This document shows positions 18,313 through 26,215 of a stretch of DNA of 27,330 nt, in pieces. Source of the DNA: an uncultured Collinsella sp. (GTDB lineage: Bacteria > Actinomycetota > Coriobacteriia > Coriobacteriales > Coriobacteriaceae); assembly GCA_900554495.1 (NCBI GenBank), contig USHR01000004.1:1-27330 (forward strand), read 5' to 3'. Each line of letters begins with the position of its first letter. The first letter of the stretch is position 1. A program made the translations under genes and the position numbers. The notes under the pieces are model-generated. The model was not told the DNA's origin and did no database searches. It saw nothing but the letters and a program-made list of their open reading frames with translations.

Positions 18313-20673
18313 CTAAGCCAACCCCAGCAATATGCCCGCCGAATGCACGACAAACGCCACGATCCAGGCAACGGCGACCTGAAACGCGAATACGGCCACG
18401 GCATAGCGCGCGCCCAACTCGCTCTTGACGGCGCCGATTGCCGCCACACAAGGCGGGTACAGCAACGTAAAGACCAAGAACACGTAGGCGGTAAACGGCG
18501 AAAACATGGTCGACAGCGCCGCGGGCGACGTTGCGCCCAAAAGCACCGTGAGCGTCGAGATGACGCTCTCCTTGGCAATGAGCCCCGTGACGAGCGCCGT
18601 CGAGGCGCGCCAGTCGCCAAAGCCGAGCGGGGCCAACACCGGCGCGATGATGCTACCCAGACCGGCAAGCAGGCTTTGCGACTGGTCGGCGACCACGTTA
18701 AAGCGGATGTCGAACGTCTGAAGGAACCAGATGACCACGGTCGCGGCAAAGATAATGGTAAAGGCCTTGGTGATGAAGTCCTTGGCCTTATCCCATGCCA
18801 GCATCACCGTCGTCTTGACGCTCGGCAGGCGGTAATTGGGGAGCTCCATGATAAACGGCACCGGGTCGCCCTTAAATGCCGTGCGGTTGAGCACCAAAGC
18901 CGCGACGCAGCCGACCACGATACCGATCAGATAGAGCGAGACCATGGCGGGAACCGTCGCCTGCGGGAAAAACGCCCCGCACAGCAAGCCGTAAACCGGC
19001 AGCTTGGCTGAGCAGCTCATAAACGGCGTGAGCATGACCGTCATCTTGCGGTCGTGCTCGGATGGGAGCGTACGGGTCGACATGATAGCTGGCACGGTGC
19101 AGCCAAAGCCGACGAGCATGGGCACGAAACTGCGGCCCGACAGGCCAAAGCGACGCAACACCTTATCCATGACAAAGGCCACGCGCGCCATGTATCCGGA
19201 GTCTTCCAGAATGGAGAGGAACAAAAAGAGCACGACGATAATCGGCAGGAAGGTCAGCACACTGCCCACGCCCGTAAGCACGCCGTCGACAGCCAGCGAG
19301 CGCACCACGTCGTTGGTACCGAACGCCTTGAGGCCCGCATCGGCCGAGGCGATGATGGCAGCGATACCGTCCTCCATGAGTCCCTGCAACGCCGCGCCGA
19401 TCACGCCAAACGTCAGCCAAAAGACGAGGCCCATGATCACCAGAAACGCCGGAATGGCTGTGTAACGACCTGTCAGGATGCGGTCAATCTTGACGGAGCG
19501 CACGTGCTCGCGGCTCTCGTGCGGCTTGACGACGCAACGCCCGCACACGTCGCCGATAAAGCTAAAACGCATATCGGCCAGCGCAGATAGGCGGTCGGTG
19601 CCGGCCTCGCCCTCCATCTGGGTGATGATGTGCTCGATAGCGTCGAGCTCGTTGCGATCCAGGTGAAGCGCCTCGGTCACCAGCTCGTCGCCCTCAACCA
19701 GCTTGGTCGCCGCAAAGCGCACCGGGATGTGCGCCGTCACGGCATGGTCCTCGATCAGGTTAGCAATGCCGTGGATGCAGCGATGCAGCGCGCCGCCGTC
19801 CGGACCGTCGGGCGCGCAGAAGTCCAGGCGACCGGGGCGCTCGCGGAACCGCGCCACGTGCAAGGCATGATCCACCAACTCGCCGATACCCTCGTTGCGG
19901 GCAGCGCTAATGGGAACAACGGGCACGCCCAACAGGCTCTCGAGCAAGTTGACGTCTACGGCGCCGCCGTTGGCGGTCACCTCGTCCATCATGTTGAGCG
20001 CGATGACCATGGGGCGGTCAAGCTCCATAAGCTGCAACGTCAGGTACAGGTTGCGCTCGATGTTGGTGGCGTCAATGATGTCGATGATGGCGTCCGGACG
20101 CTCGTCGAGGATGAACTGACGGCTCACGACCTCCTCGCCTGTGTACGGCGACAGGGAGTAAATGCCGGGCAGGTCGGTAACGCTCGCCTCGGGATGGTTA
20201 CGGATGGTGCCATCTTTGCGGTCGACCGTCACGCCGGGAAAGTTACCGACGTGCTGATTGGAGCCCGTCAGCTGGTTGAATAACGTGGTCTTGCCGCAGT
20301 TTTGGTTGCCGGCGAGGGCAAAGTGCAGCGGCGCGCCCTCGGGCACGGCCGTCTTTGCCGCACGGGGCGAATACGTCCCCTCGCCCAGGGCCGGATGCTC
20401 CGTCGTGCCGATTGCGGCGTTAGCGCGCGGACCCGTATCGGTGTCGTGAATACCCACGAGCTCGATGCGAGCGGCATCGTCCTTGCGCAGTGTCAACTCG
20501 TAGCCACGCAGGCGGATCTCAAGCGGATCGCCCATGGGGGCGTACTTCATCATGGTGACTTCGGTGCCCGGCGTTAGACCCATGTCCAAAATATGCTGTC
20601 GGAGCGCCTGATCGTCCGATGCCACCGATGCGACAACGGCGTCCTTTCCAATCTCGAGTGTATCGAGCTTCAC
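18313..20673 (-). CDS. feoB: Ferrous iron transporter FeoAB fusion
   Basis: A 786-residue protein joining a FeoA-type SH3-like domain (about 1-73: LRQHILDMGLTPGTEVTMMK) to FeoB. The FeoB G domain shows G1 GNQNCGKTT (122-130), G2 GNFPGVTVD (143-151), G3 DLPG (167-170), G4 NMMD (227-230) and G5 SAARNEG (256-262). The membrane permease part contains the paired Gate motifs and about ten helices. It imports Fe(II) across the cytoplasmic membrane under anoxic conditions. The GTG start at 20673 is chosen because GGGGGAGG lies 9 bases upstream and homology begins there. The frame runs open a further 168 codons upstream through repeats, which is not coding. CCATG-centred palindromes upstream may bind an iron regulator. 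Confidence 0.94.
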   Translation of the reverse strand: MKLDTLEIGKDAVVASVASDDQALRQHILDMGLTPGTEVTMMKYAPMGDPLEIRLRGYELTLRKDDAARIELVGIHDTDTGPRANAAIGTTEHPALGEGTYSPRAAKTAVPEGAPLHFALAGNQNCGKTTLFNQLTGSNQHVGNFPGVTVDRKDGTIRNHPEASVTDLPGIYSLSPYTGEEVVSRQFILDERPDAIIDIIDATNIERNLYLTLQLMELDRPMVIALNMMDEVTANGGAVDVNLLESLLGVPVVPISAARNEGIGELVDHALHVARFRERPGRLDFCAPDGPDGGALHRCIHGIANLIEDHAVTAHIPVRFAATKLVEGDELVTEALHLDRNELDAIEHIITQMEGEAGTDRLSALADMRFSFIGDVCGRCVVKPHESREHVRSVKIDRILTGRYTAIPAFLVIMGLVFWLTFGVIGAALQGLMEDGIAAIIASADAGLKAFGTNDVVRSLAVDGVLTGVGSVLTFLPIIVVLFLFLSILEDSGYMARVAFVMDKVLRRFGLSGRSFVPMLVGFGCTVPAIMSTRTLPSEHDRKMTVMLTPFMSCSAKLPVYGLLCGAFFPQATVPAMVSLYLIGIVVGCVAALVLNRTAFKGDPVPFIMELPNYRLPSVKTTVMLAWDKAKDFITKAFTIIFAATVVIWFLQTFDIRFNVVADQSQSLLAGLGSIIAPVLAPLGFGDWRASTALVTGLIAKESVISTLTVLLGATSPAALSTMFSPFTAYVFLVFTLLYPPCVAAIGAVKSELGARYAVAVFAFQVAVAWIVAFVVHSAGILLGLA

Positions 20674-20714
20674 GTCCGTGTTCCTCCCCCGGCGCCCACA
20701 GGGCGTTGCATTTA

Positions 20715-20761
20715 TGTTCACCATGACTAACTGTTTGCCATGGCTAACCAATTTAACCATG
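20715..20761 (-). promoter_or_regulatory. Candidate metal-regulator operator upstream of feoAB
   Basis: The minus strand carries GTTAGTCATGGTGAACA (20715-20731) and GTTAGCCATGGCAAACA (20732-20748) in tandem, three mismatches apart. A weaker CCATG site follows at 20757. The second copy holds a near-perfect palindrome, TTAGCCATGGCAAA. DtxR/MntR-family sites have this kind of TTAG-centred dyad, so iron-dependent repression is inferred. Confidence 0.45.
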
Positions 20762-20850
20762 CATGATAGCGCGAACATGCAACGATGTTCAATCGACAGA
20801 TTGTTGCAAGGGGAATTCTGGGCCATTGCTTCCCAGACGGGCCTGTTGCG

Positions 20851-21040
20851 GAAACCGAATCCCACTCCGGAACACCTAAACGGGATGGGCTTTCCGGTTG
20901 AGGCATCTAGCGGAAACTGCAGCCCGGAATCGGCGCTCAGACTGGGATGCAATTTCCCAATGGGGCCCTCGGGGAAACTGCGGCCCGGAATCTGCTCTCG
21001 AAACGGGACGCGGTTTCCCCGAGGACCGAAACAGCCGCCC
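20851..21040. repeat. Degenerate tandem repeat of about 60 bp, three to four units
   Basis: Units begin with GAAAC at 20851, 20913, 20974 and (partial) 21028. The second and third are clearest: GAAACTGC-GCCCGGAATC-GC-CTC, then a GGGA-GC-TTTCCC block. They lie in the 634-base stretch 20674-21307 between feoAB and the permease, which has no gene. That stretch also holds the iron operator, a GAACAT/ATGTTC dyad near 20775, the TGATCCGTT repeat at 21050 and the permease terminator. Confidence 0.7.
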
Positions 21041-21049
21041 GCCCCTCGA

Positions 21050-21072
21050 CAAAATGATCCGTTCCCTCCGTC
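21050..21072 (+). repeat. Dispersed motif TGATCCGTT..CCTCCGTC (copy 1)
   Basis: Twenty-three bases that match 24614-24637 apart from one indel and two substitutions (CAAA-TGATCCGTT-CCTCCGTC). Both copies are intergenic, so this is probably part of a dispersed repeat. Confidence 0.55.
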
Positions 21073-21149
21073 GCATGCGGAGCATCCAAGGAGTGTCCCA
21101 GGGTGCCGGCACAATAGGAACGTCCCCAGCTGCCGGCAGCATTTCGCCG

Positions 21150-21196
21150 CAACAGCAAAAGCCCGCGCTGGCAACAAATGTCACCTGCGCGGGCTT
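21150..21196 (-). terminator. Intrinsic terminator of the dimethylargininase-permease operon
   Basis: Ten-bp stem AAGCCCGCGC/GCGCGGGCTT (21159-21168 with 21187-21196). It is followed on the minus strand by TTTTGCTGTT. It lies about 110 bases past the permease stop. Confidence 0.75.
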
Positions 21197-21307
21197 GGTG
21201 GGCGCTCACAAAGGCACGTTGCAGAGGCCCACGTCAGTTATGGAATGCCAAGCAGTACCGACACGCGATGCCCGTCGGCTTACCAAGTGATGAAGCTTGC
21301 CATAGTC

Positions 21308-22771
21308 CTAGACGATCGGCGCGATGCCGGCAAAGTGCAGATACAGCGAAATGACCGCCACAACAATGACCACCGCTGCGATCAGCTTGTCGTGCAGATG
21401 AGGAAGCACCGGCTTACCGCGACCTCGCTCGCCCAGCATATAAACGGGAATGGCCGGAGCAAAAAGAATCGTCGTGATCATAACGCCCTGAAGACCCGTC
21501 GACCACACCAGGAACAATGTGTAGATGAAGCCGAGCGTACCGAAGAAGCGGGCTTTGCCGACGCTGGGCGCATGCGGCCCGTCCAGATGCTCGTTCTTCC
21601 AGCCAATCACCATGTAATAGGCAGCCGAGCAGACATACGGAACCAGAATCGTGTTGACTGCGCAGCTATAGAAGAACTGGTAGGTGCTCGCCGCCACATA
21701 CGACACGATCAAGAAGAGCTGCGTGATGCCGGAGCTCACGAGAACCGTTACCACCGGGGCGTCGTGCTTGTTCGTCTTGGCAAACGCCAGAGGGAAGGAT
21801 CCCTGGCGCGCTGCCTCGAACGGCGTCTCGGACGCAATGATGACATAGCCCAGCAGCGCGCCGACCAACGAAAGGATAACGCCAAGGTTTACGATGGCAG
21901 CACCAACCGGACCGATTGCGCACTCGAGAATTCCCGCCATGGAGGGCGTTACAAGCTGTGCCATCTCCTCGCGCGGCATAATGCCGAGCGACAGCATCGA
22001 GATGATCAGATACAGCGTGAATACAGCCGCAAATCCGAGCGCCGTCGAGCGACCGACGTCACGCACGTACTTTGCACGGCCCGAGATAACGACTGCGCCC
22101 TCGATGCCCGTGAAGACCCAGACAAGGGCAATCATGGTCGAGACAACCTGCTCGCCAAAGCCAGGACCAGCCGGCTCTCCCCAGAAGTTGTCCATAAAGA
22201 TATCGACGTTGAACTTACCCAGGAGCACGATACTCAGCACAAAGAGCCCCAGCGGCACCAGCTTCGCCAACGTGACGATCGTGTTAATGCCCGCAGCCTC
22301 CTTAACGCCACGAAGCACAAGGGCGGTAAGGAACCACAAAAACACGCTGGCGCAGACGATGGAAAGCAGGTTGTTACCCGCGCCAAACGCAGGGAAGAAA
22401 TAGCCCAGCGCGCTAAACAGCAAGAGCGCAAAGCTCACGTTGGAAAGACATGCGCTGATCCAGTAGCCCCAAGCGGAGTTGAATCCAATGTAATCGCCAA
22501 AACCGGCCGCAGCGTATGCATAGATGCCGCCGGTCAGGTCGGGACGGGCCTGAGACAAACCGTTGAACACCATCATCAGCGCAAAGACGCCAATAAAGCA
22601 AATTCCCCACGAGACGATAACCGCACCGGTATTTGCCCCGCCTGCTGCCATATCGCCGGCAAGCGAAAAGATGCCGCCACAAATACTGGCGGTAATGACC
22701 ATCATGGTCAGACGAAAGAGATCGAGGCCATTAGGGTCGATAATCTCTTCATTTTGAGCTTTAGAGGCCAT
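21308..22771 (-). CDS. APC-family basic amino acid permease/antiporter (ArcD-like)
   Basis: A 487-residue membrane protein with about 12 helices. The first helix has the APC substrate-binding signature (TASICGGIFSLAGDMAAGG), and the second region is FNGLSQARPDLTGGIYAYA. It is most like the APA group that includes arginine/ornithine antiporters and LysP/ArcD-type carriers. The start is ATG at 22771 with AAGGGGGTG 8 bases upstream. It lies 109 bases downstream of the dimethylargininase gene on the same strand, so it probably imports that enzyme's substrate (methylated arginine or arginine) or exchanges it for product. The substrate is inferred from context. Confidence 0.88.
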   Translation of the reverse strand: MASKAQNEEIIDPNGLDLFRLTMMVITASICGGIFSLAGDMAAGGANTGAVIVSWGICFIGVFALMMVFNGLSQARPDLTGGIYAYAAAGFGDYIGFNSAWGYWISACLSNVSFALLLFSALGYFFPAFGAGNNLLSIVCASVFLWFLTALVLRGVKEAAGINTIVTLAKLVPLGLFVLSIVLLGKFNVDIFMDNFWGEPAGPGFGEQVVSTMIALVWVFTGIEGAVVISGRAKYVRDVGRSTALGFAAVFTLYLIISMLSLGIMPREEMAQLVTPSMAGILECAIGPVGAAIVNLGVILSLVGALLGYVIIASETPFEAARQGSFPLAFAKTNKHDAPVVTVLVSSGITQLFLIVSYVAASTYQFFYSCAVNTILVPYVCSAAYYMVIGWKNEHLDGPHAPSVGKARFFGTLGFIYTLFLVWSTGLQGVMITTILFAPAIPVYMLGERGRGKPVLPHLHDKLIAAVVIVVAVISLYLHFAGIAPIV

Positions 22772-22808
22772 TGTATGTGCACCCCCTTCATCATGCGATC
22801 GAACGAAA

Positions 22809-22845
22809 GATGGCCCGGACGTCCCGAATCGGGTGCCGGGCCATC
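22809..22845 (-). terminator. Hairpin between the dimethylargininase and permease genes
   Basis: Ten-bp stem GATGGCCCGG/CCGGGCCATC with an inner CCCGA/TCGGG stem, followed on the minus strand by TTTCGTTCG. It may be a partial terminator or an RNA-processing and stability hairpin that lowers permease expression relative to the enzyme. Confidence 0.5.
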
Positions 22846-22880
22846 GGTCAAGCGATCATCAGACTGTTACAGCTATCGCG

Positions 22881-23657
22881 TTAGAAGCGCAGCGACAGGC
22901 AAGAAAGGCCGCCGTCGACCTTGCGATACTCGGAGGTGTCAACGACGAGTGTCTTGTAGCCCAGATCCTGCACGGCCTTGAGCACAGTCGGATAGCCCTC
23001 GGCAACGATGACCGTACCGTTGACCCAGATGCAGTTTGCGCCGTACGCCTCGTCCTCGGGCACGACGATCTTGTTGTACTGGGCAAAGTCGGGCTTATCG
23101 ATGAACTCACCAGAGACGAGCATGTTGTTGTCCTCGATGTAGTTGACGCCCGTCTTGAGGTGCAGGACCTCCTCCAGCGGAACCTCAGAACCCTCGAGGC
23201 CCCAGCCCTCGAGAATCTCACAGAACTGGCGGATGCCCTCTTCGTTGGTACGAGCGGAGCGACCGACGTAGAAATGGTCACCGACCATCATGACGTCGCC
23301 GCCGTCGAGCGTGCCCGGAGAAACGATGTGCTTGACATGCTCGTCGTCAAAGAAGCGACGGACGGCCGGCTCGATCTCGTCCTTCTCGCCGTTGCGGCTA
23401 TCGGCGCCGGGGTTGGTAATGATGGCGCCGCAGCGAGTGATAACGGCCGGATCTTCGACGAAGCAGCTGTCGGGATACTGCTCGAGTGCCGGCAGCACCG
23501 ACACGTCAACGCCGCACTGCTCGAGCGCATGCTCGTAATCGTAGTGCTCCTCGATGGCGCGTTCGTAGATGGGCTGGCCAAGCTCGGGAGCACTCGTGAT
23601 GCCATTGCTCAGGGACTTGCCGGGGCGGCGGATGATGACGTGGCTGAACTTGGTCAT
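22881..23657 (-). CDS. ddaH: Dimethylargininase (NG,NG-dimethylarginine dimethylaminohydrolase)
   Basis: A 258-residue pentein-fold hydrolase that converts asymmetric dimethyl- or monomethyl-arginine to citrulline plus an amine. The protein aligns throughout with Pseudomonas DDAH as I recall it: start KFSHVIIRRPGKSL, then PDSCFVEDPAV (62-72), MMVGDHFYVG (123-132), LHLKTG (165-170), AANCIWVN-like YGANCIWVN and the end SEYRKVDGGLSCLSLRF. The catalytic set is C253, H166 and D118. The third position is Asp in TLDGGD, as in mammalian DDAH, where the Pseudomonas enzyme has Glu. It is too short and lacks the motifs of arginine deiminase (about 400 residues). The start is ATG at 23657 with AAGGAGG. 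It is divergent from a GntR regulator. Confidence 0.88.
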   Translation of the reverse strand: MTKFSHVIIRRPGKSLSNGITSAPELGQPIYERAIEEHYDYEHALEQCGVDVSVLPALEQYPDSCFVEDPAVITRCGAIITNPGADSRNGEKDEIEPAVRRFFDDEHVKHIVSPGTLDGGDVMMVGDHFYVGRSARTNEEGIRQFCEILEGWGLEGSEVPLEEVLHLKTGVNYIEDNNMLVSGEFIDKPDFAQYNKIVVPEDEAYGANCIWVNGTVIVAEGYPTVLKAVQDLGYKTLVVDTSEYRKVDGGLSCLSLRF

Positions 23658-23726
23658 GATGATCCTCCTTGGATCTCTTAGCAGAGAGCGGGACTTCTTC
23701 GCGCCCGCCTTCCTTTCGATAACTTT

Positions 23727-23755
23727 ATCTTAGGGCGGTTTTCCTGTTTTGTATA
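23727..23755 (-). promoter_or_regulatory. Candidate promoter of the dimethylargininase operon
   Basis: Minus-strand -35 TATACA (23750-23755), 17-base spacer, -10 TAAGAT (23727-23732). The -35 touches the palindrome at 23755-23766, so a bound repressor would block RNA polymerase. Confidence 0.45.
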
Positions 23756-23766
23756 TTGTATACAAT
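23755..23766. promoter_or_regulatory. Candidate GntR-family operator
   Basis: Perfect 12-bp palindrome ATTGTATACAAT between the divergent dimethylargininase and regulator genes. FCD-type GntR proteins often bind TTGTATACAA-like sites. A further partial copy (TTGTATAT) overlaps its left side. The 255-base interval 23658-23912 otherwise holds promoters only, including a TATAAT near 23841 for the regulator. Confidence 0.65.
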
Positions 23767-23912
23767 CCTGAACGGTAGGTATTCTTCGGTAAGCGTATTC
23801 TTGCTTATCGGCGCAAAGTAGCACGATTTAGCTGCTCGTTCTATAATTCAACCGAGCTATTCAAATGAAACGTATTTGCTTTTAGAAATATACCGTTAAG
23901 GAACATAGGCTC

Positions 23913-24563
23913 ATGGAAACGCTCAGAAGGCCCCTGAAAGACCACGTATACGACTACATTTCGAGCCGTATTGACGCCGGCGAGCTTTCGGCCGGCGACC
24001 GGCTGAGCGAGCAAGCGATCTGCGATGCCATGGGCGTGTCGCGCACGCCGGTCCGCGAAGCGCTCATCCAGCTCGCAAGCGACGGCTATCTGGACAATCT
24101 CCCCCGCCGCGGATTCCGCGTCCGTGGGTTCGATCAGCAAAACGCCGTTGAAGTCTTTGAGATTATGGGGCCGCTCGACGGGCAGGCCGCATATCTCGCC
24201 TGTCCGAACCTAACCGACGATGACATTACGCAGCTTAAATTTCTCGTCGGCTCCATGGACCTCGCGATCCAAGGCGGTCTCATCCGAAAGTACGACGACA
24301 TTCAGCGAGACTTTCATCTGACGTACTTCAACCGCTGCGGCAACGACCGTCTGCGCGATATGATCTCGCAGCTCGAGCGCTGCTTTATCAAGCGCGATTA
24401 CGAGACTGTCGACCAGGAGACGGCGTGCAAACTGCTCAATAAAGCCAACAGCGAACATGCTCATATTCTTGAGTTGTTCGAAGCACGAGATGCGACGGGC
24501 GTGCGCGACTACGTTCGTGATGTCCATTGGAACACAGAAAACGCCCAGTTCACCGTCTGGTAG
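23913..24563 (+). CDS. GntR-family transcriptional regulator (FCD/FadR subfamily)
   Basis: A 216-residue regulator. The N-terminal winged helix-turn-helix spans about 5-70 (LSEQAICDAMGVSRTPVREA, 31-50; wing RRGFRV). The C-terminal all-helical FCD domain (about 78-210) has acidic and His residues placed like the metal or ligand site of the family (D133, H135, H182/H184, H205). It is transcribed away from the dimethylargininase operon, across an interval holding a perfect TTGTATACAA palindrome. It is therefore the likely local regulator, probably sensing a methylarginine, arginine or their catabolite. The start is ATG at 23913; the ribosome site (AAGGA, 10 bases away) is weak. Confidence 0.88.
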   Translation: METLRRPLKDHVYDYISSRIDAGELSAGDRLSEQAICDAMGVSRTPVREALIQLASDGYLDNLPRRGFRVRGFDQQNAVEVFEIMGPLDGQAAYLACPNLTDDDITQLKFLVGSMDLAIQGGLIRKYDDIQRDFHLTYFNRCGNDRLRDMISQLERCFIKRDYETVDQETACKLLNKANSEHAHILELFEARDATGVRDYVRDVHWNTENAQFTVW

Positions 24564-24613
24564 GAAAGCAACAAGGGACGACGTCGGTCTTAAACCTTGG
24601 CGCCAGCACCGCC

Positions 24614-24637
24614 CAAACTGATCCGTTTTCCTCCGTC
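24614..24637 (+). repeat. Dispersed motif TGATCCGTT..CCTCCGTC (copy 2)
   Basis: Matches 21050-21072 in the same orientation. It lies in the non-coding interval between the GntR gene and the IS element (24564-24697), where no gene is seen. Confidence 0.55.
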
Positions 24638-24821
24638 TCCGAGGGGTCATTCTTTTGGCAGCCAAGACAACGCCGATATTTTGACGCCGACAGACACTAT
24701 GACCCAATCCGAGGGCACTAAAAAGATAGGAGCCCCCGCTCGTGACCGCGGGTCGGGGCTGCGACAATGATGTTGAAGTGCCATAGGCGCAGCCGCGCCG
24801 CAACGAGGTTGGGAGGCTCCC

Positions 24822-25943
24822 ATGCCAAAGTATTCTACCGCGTTCGGGATGGACGTCCACCTGAGGTCGACCACCGTCTGCGCCCTCGACGCGGACACCG
24901 GCGAGGCCGTGACGAGGAGGTTCCCCGGCAACCCCTGGGGCGAGATCGCCGGGTGGATGGATGGGTTCCCCGGGCCGTCGCTCGCGGCCTACGAGAGCGG
25001 CTACCTCGGCTTCGCCCCGCAAAGGGAGCTCGCCGGGCTCGGCGTCGAGTGCGTCGTCGCCGCGGTCTCGAAGATCCCCAGGTCGGCCGCCGACTCGGCC
25101 TCCAAGAACGACAGGAACGACGCCGCCAGGATGGCCAAGGCGATACTCGCCCACGACATCTCCCCCGTATGGGTCCCCTCCCCCGAGGTCGAGGGCATCA
25201 GGGACCTCGCCGGCGCCTACGACGGGGCGACCGCGCGCCTGGCGACCGCCAAGCAGCGGCTGCTCGCCTTCCTCGCAAAGCGAGGGTTCGTCTACGGCGG
25301 CACCACGCCCGCCGGCAACCCGAGGAAGTACTGGACCTACGACTTCCTGAGGTGGCTCGACAAGGTCAGGCCGGAGGACGATGGCGGGGTTCGGGCGCTC
25401 GCCGCCCTGAGGAACGAGGTCGAGGCCGCGGCGGAGGCCCGGGCGGACCTGCTCTCCGAGTACAGGGCCGCCGTGGATGCCAGCCCGATCGCCGCGGAGG
25501 TGGCCGCCCTCCAGTCGATCAAGGGCTGCGCCTTCGCGCTGGCCGCGGCCTTCTCGGCCGAGGTCGGCGACTTCACGAGGTTCCGTTCCGGAAGGCAGGT
25601 CACGGCCTATTTCGGCCTCGCGCCGAGTCAGAGGTCGAGTGGCGACTCCGTGCGGCTCGGAGGCATCAGCGGTGCGGGCAACGCGCTCGTGAGGAAGCTG
25701 GCCGTTGAGGGTTCATGGTGCTACGCCGCGGCACGGCACCAGCCGAAGCTCATGCCAAGGGACACGGGCGTGCCCCTCGAGATAAGGATGCACGGGAGGA
25801 AGGGGTCCGAGCGGCTCCTGCGGCGGCGCGAGGAGATGCTCGCCCGCGGCGTGCCCGCGGCGAAGGCCAACGCGGCCACCGCGGCCGAGCTCGTGAGGTG
25901 GCTCTGGGCCCTCGGCATGATGTGCCGGGAGGGCGCGGAATAG
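24822..25943 (+). CDS. IS110-family transposase (RNA-guided DEDD recombinase)
   Basis: A 373-residue transposase. The N-terminal RuvC-like DEDD domain has D11 (FGMDVH), E58 (AYESG) and D97/D100 (KNDRNDAARMA). The C-terminal Transposase_20 domain has the serine motif GGISGAGNALVRKL, with S283 as the likely catalytic serine. IS110 recombinases use a short structured RNA from the element's non-coding end to choose target and donor DNA. The gene appears intact. The start is ATG at 24822. The Shine-Dalgarno sits in the palindrome GGGAGGCTCCC directly before the ATG, which could fold and limit translation from read-through transcripts. Confidence 0.93.
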   Translation: MPKYSTAFGMDVHLRSTTVCALDADTGEAVTRRFPGNPWGEIAGWMDGFPGPSLAAYESGYLGFAPQRELAGLGVECVVAAVSKIPRSAADSASKNDRNDAARMAKAILAHDISPVWVPSPEVEGIRDLAGAYDGATARLATAKQRLLAFLAKRGFVYGGTTPAGNPRKYWTYDFLRWLDKVRPEDDGGVRALAALRNEVEAAAEARADLLSEYRAAVDASPIAAEVAALQSIKGCAFALAAAFSAEVGDFTRFRSGRQVTAYFGLAPSQRSSGDSVRLGGISGAGNALVRKLAVEGSWCYAAARHQPKLMPRDTGVPLEIRMHGRKGSERLLRRREEMLARGVPAAKANAATAAELVRWLWALGMMCREGAE

Positions 25944-26205
25944 ACATAGCCCCCGTCCCGGCGAGCCGGGCGGCCTTCGGGGATACCCCCTATTTCGCTG
26001 TGCGCGCGGAGCCCTCCGCATGCGCCTCGACAGACTTGGGGAGCCCCGCCGAAGGAATGGAGTGCGGGCCGACAGAACGGTATCCGCGGATATGAGACTG
26101 AGCCGAAGGCGTCGACGACATGCCGGGGGCGGACCGGGACGGGTTCAACGGCAGGCCCCGCCGACCGATTGCAAGCGGTCGGCGGGGCCATTGTGGCTCT
26201 TGACA
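25944..26205 (+). ncRNA. Candidate bridge/seeker RNA region of the IS1111-type element
   Basis: A non-coding right end of about 260 bases, rich in hairpins: CCCGG/CCGGG near 25957-25970, GCGGA-GCCC-TCCGC nested in GCGC/GCGC near 26002-26026, palindrome TATCCGCGGATA near 26081-26092, and a 14-bp stem GGCCCCGCCGACCG/CGGTCGGCGGGGCC near 26154-26189. In the IS1111 group the guide RNA is encoded between the transposase and the right end, which fits. Guide loops could not be assigned by eye. Confidence 0.5.
26200..26205 (+). promoter_or_regulatory. Outward-facing -35 hexamer at the IS right end
   Basis: A perfect TTGACA directly before the right inverted repeat. In the circular form of such elements, joining of the ends can supply a -10 from the left end (TATGAC starts the left repeat) and drive the transposase. 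Confidence 0.4.
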
Positions 26206-26215
26206 GCGGATTGGG

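Noticed and set aside
20851..21040. CRISPR array
   Set aside because: Units are degenerate along their whole length, with no invariant repeat separated by unique spacers, and no cas gene is nearby.
20674..21177. In-frame 168-codon N-terminal extension of FeoAB
   Set aside because: It runs through the tandem repeats and operator, shows no similarity to Feo proteins, and a good ribosome site precedes the GTG at 20673.
20678..22981. A 767-codon plus-strand frame
   Set aside because: Antisense to the permease and the repeat region; composition is that of a shadow frame.
22881..23657. Arginine deiminase (arcA), given the ArcD-like neighbour
   Set aside because: The protein has 258 residues rather than about 400 and follows DDAH motifs from end to end.
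22833..23681. A 282-codon plus-strand frame
   Set aside because: Antisense shadow of the dimethylargininase gene.
24210..25154. A 314-codon minus-strand frame spanning the IS left end
   Set aside because: It crosses GntR antisense, a repeat and transposase antisense, so it is a chance frame and not the missing MATE half.
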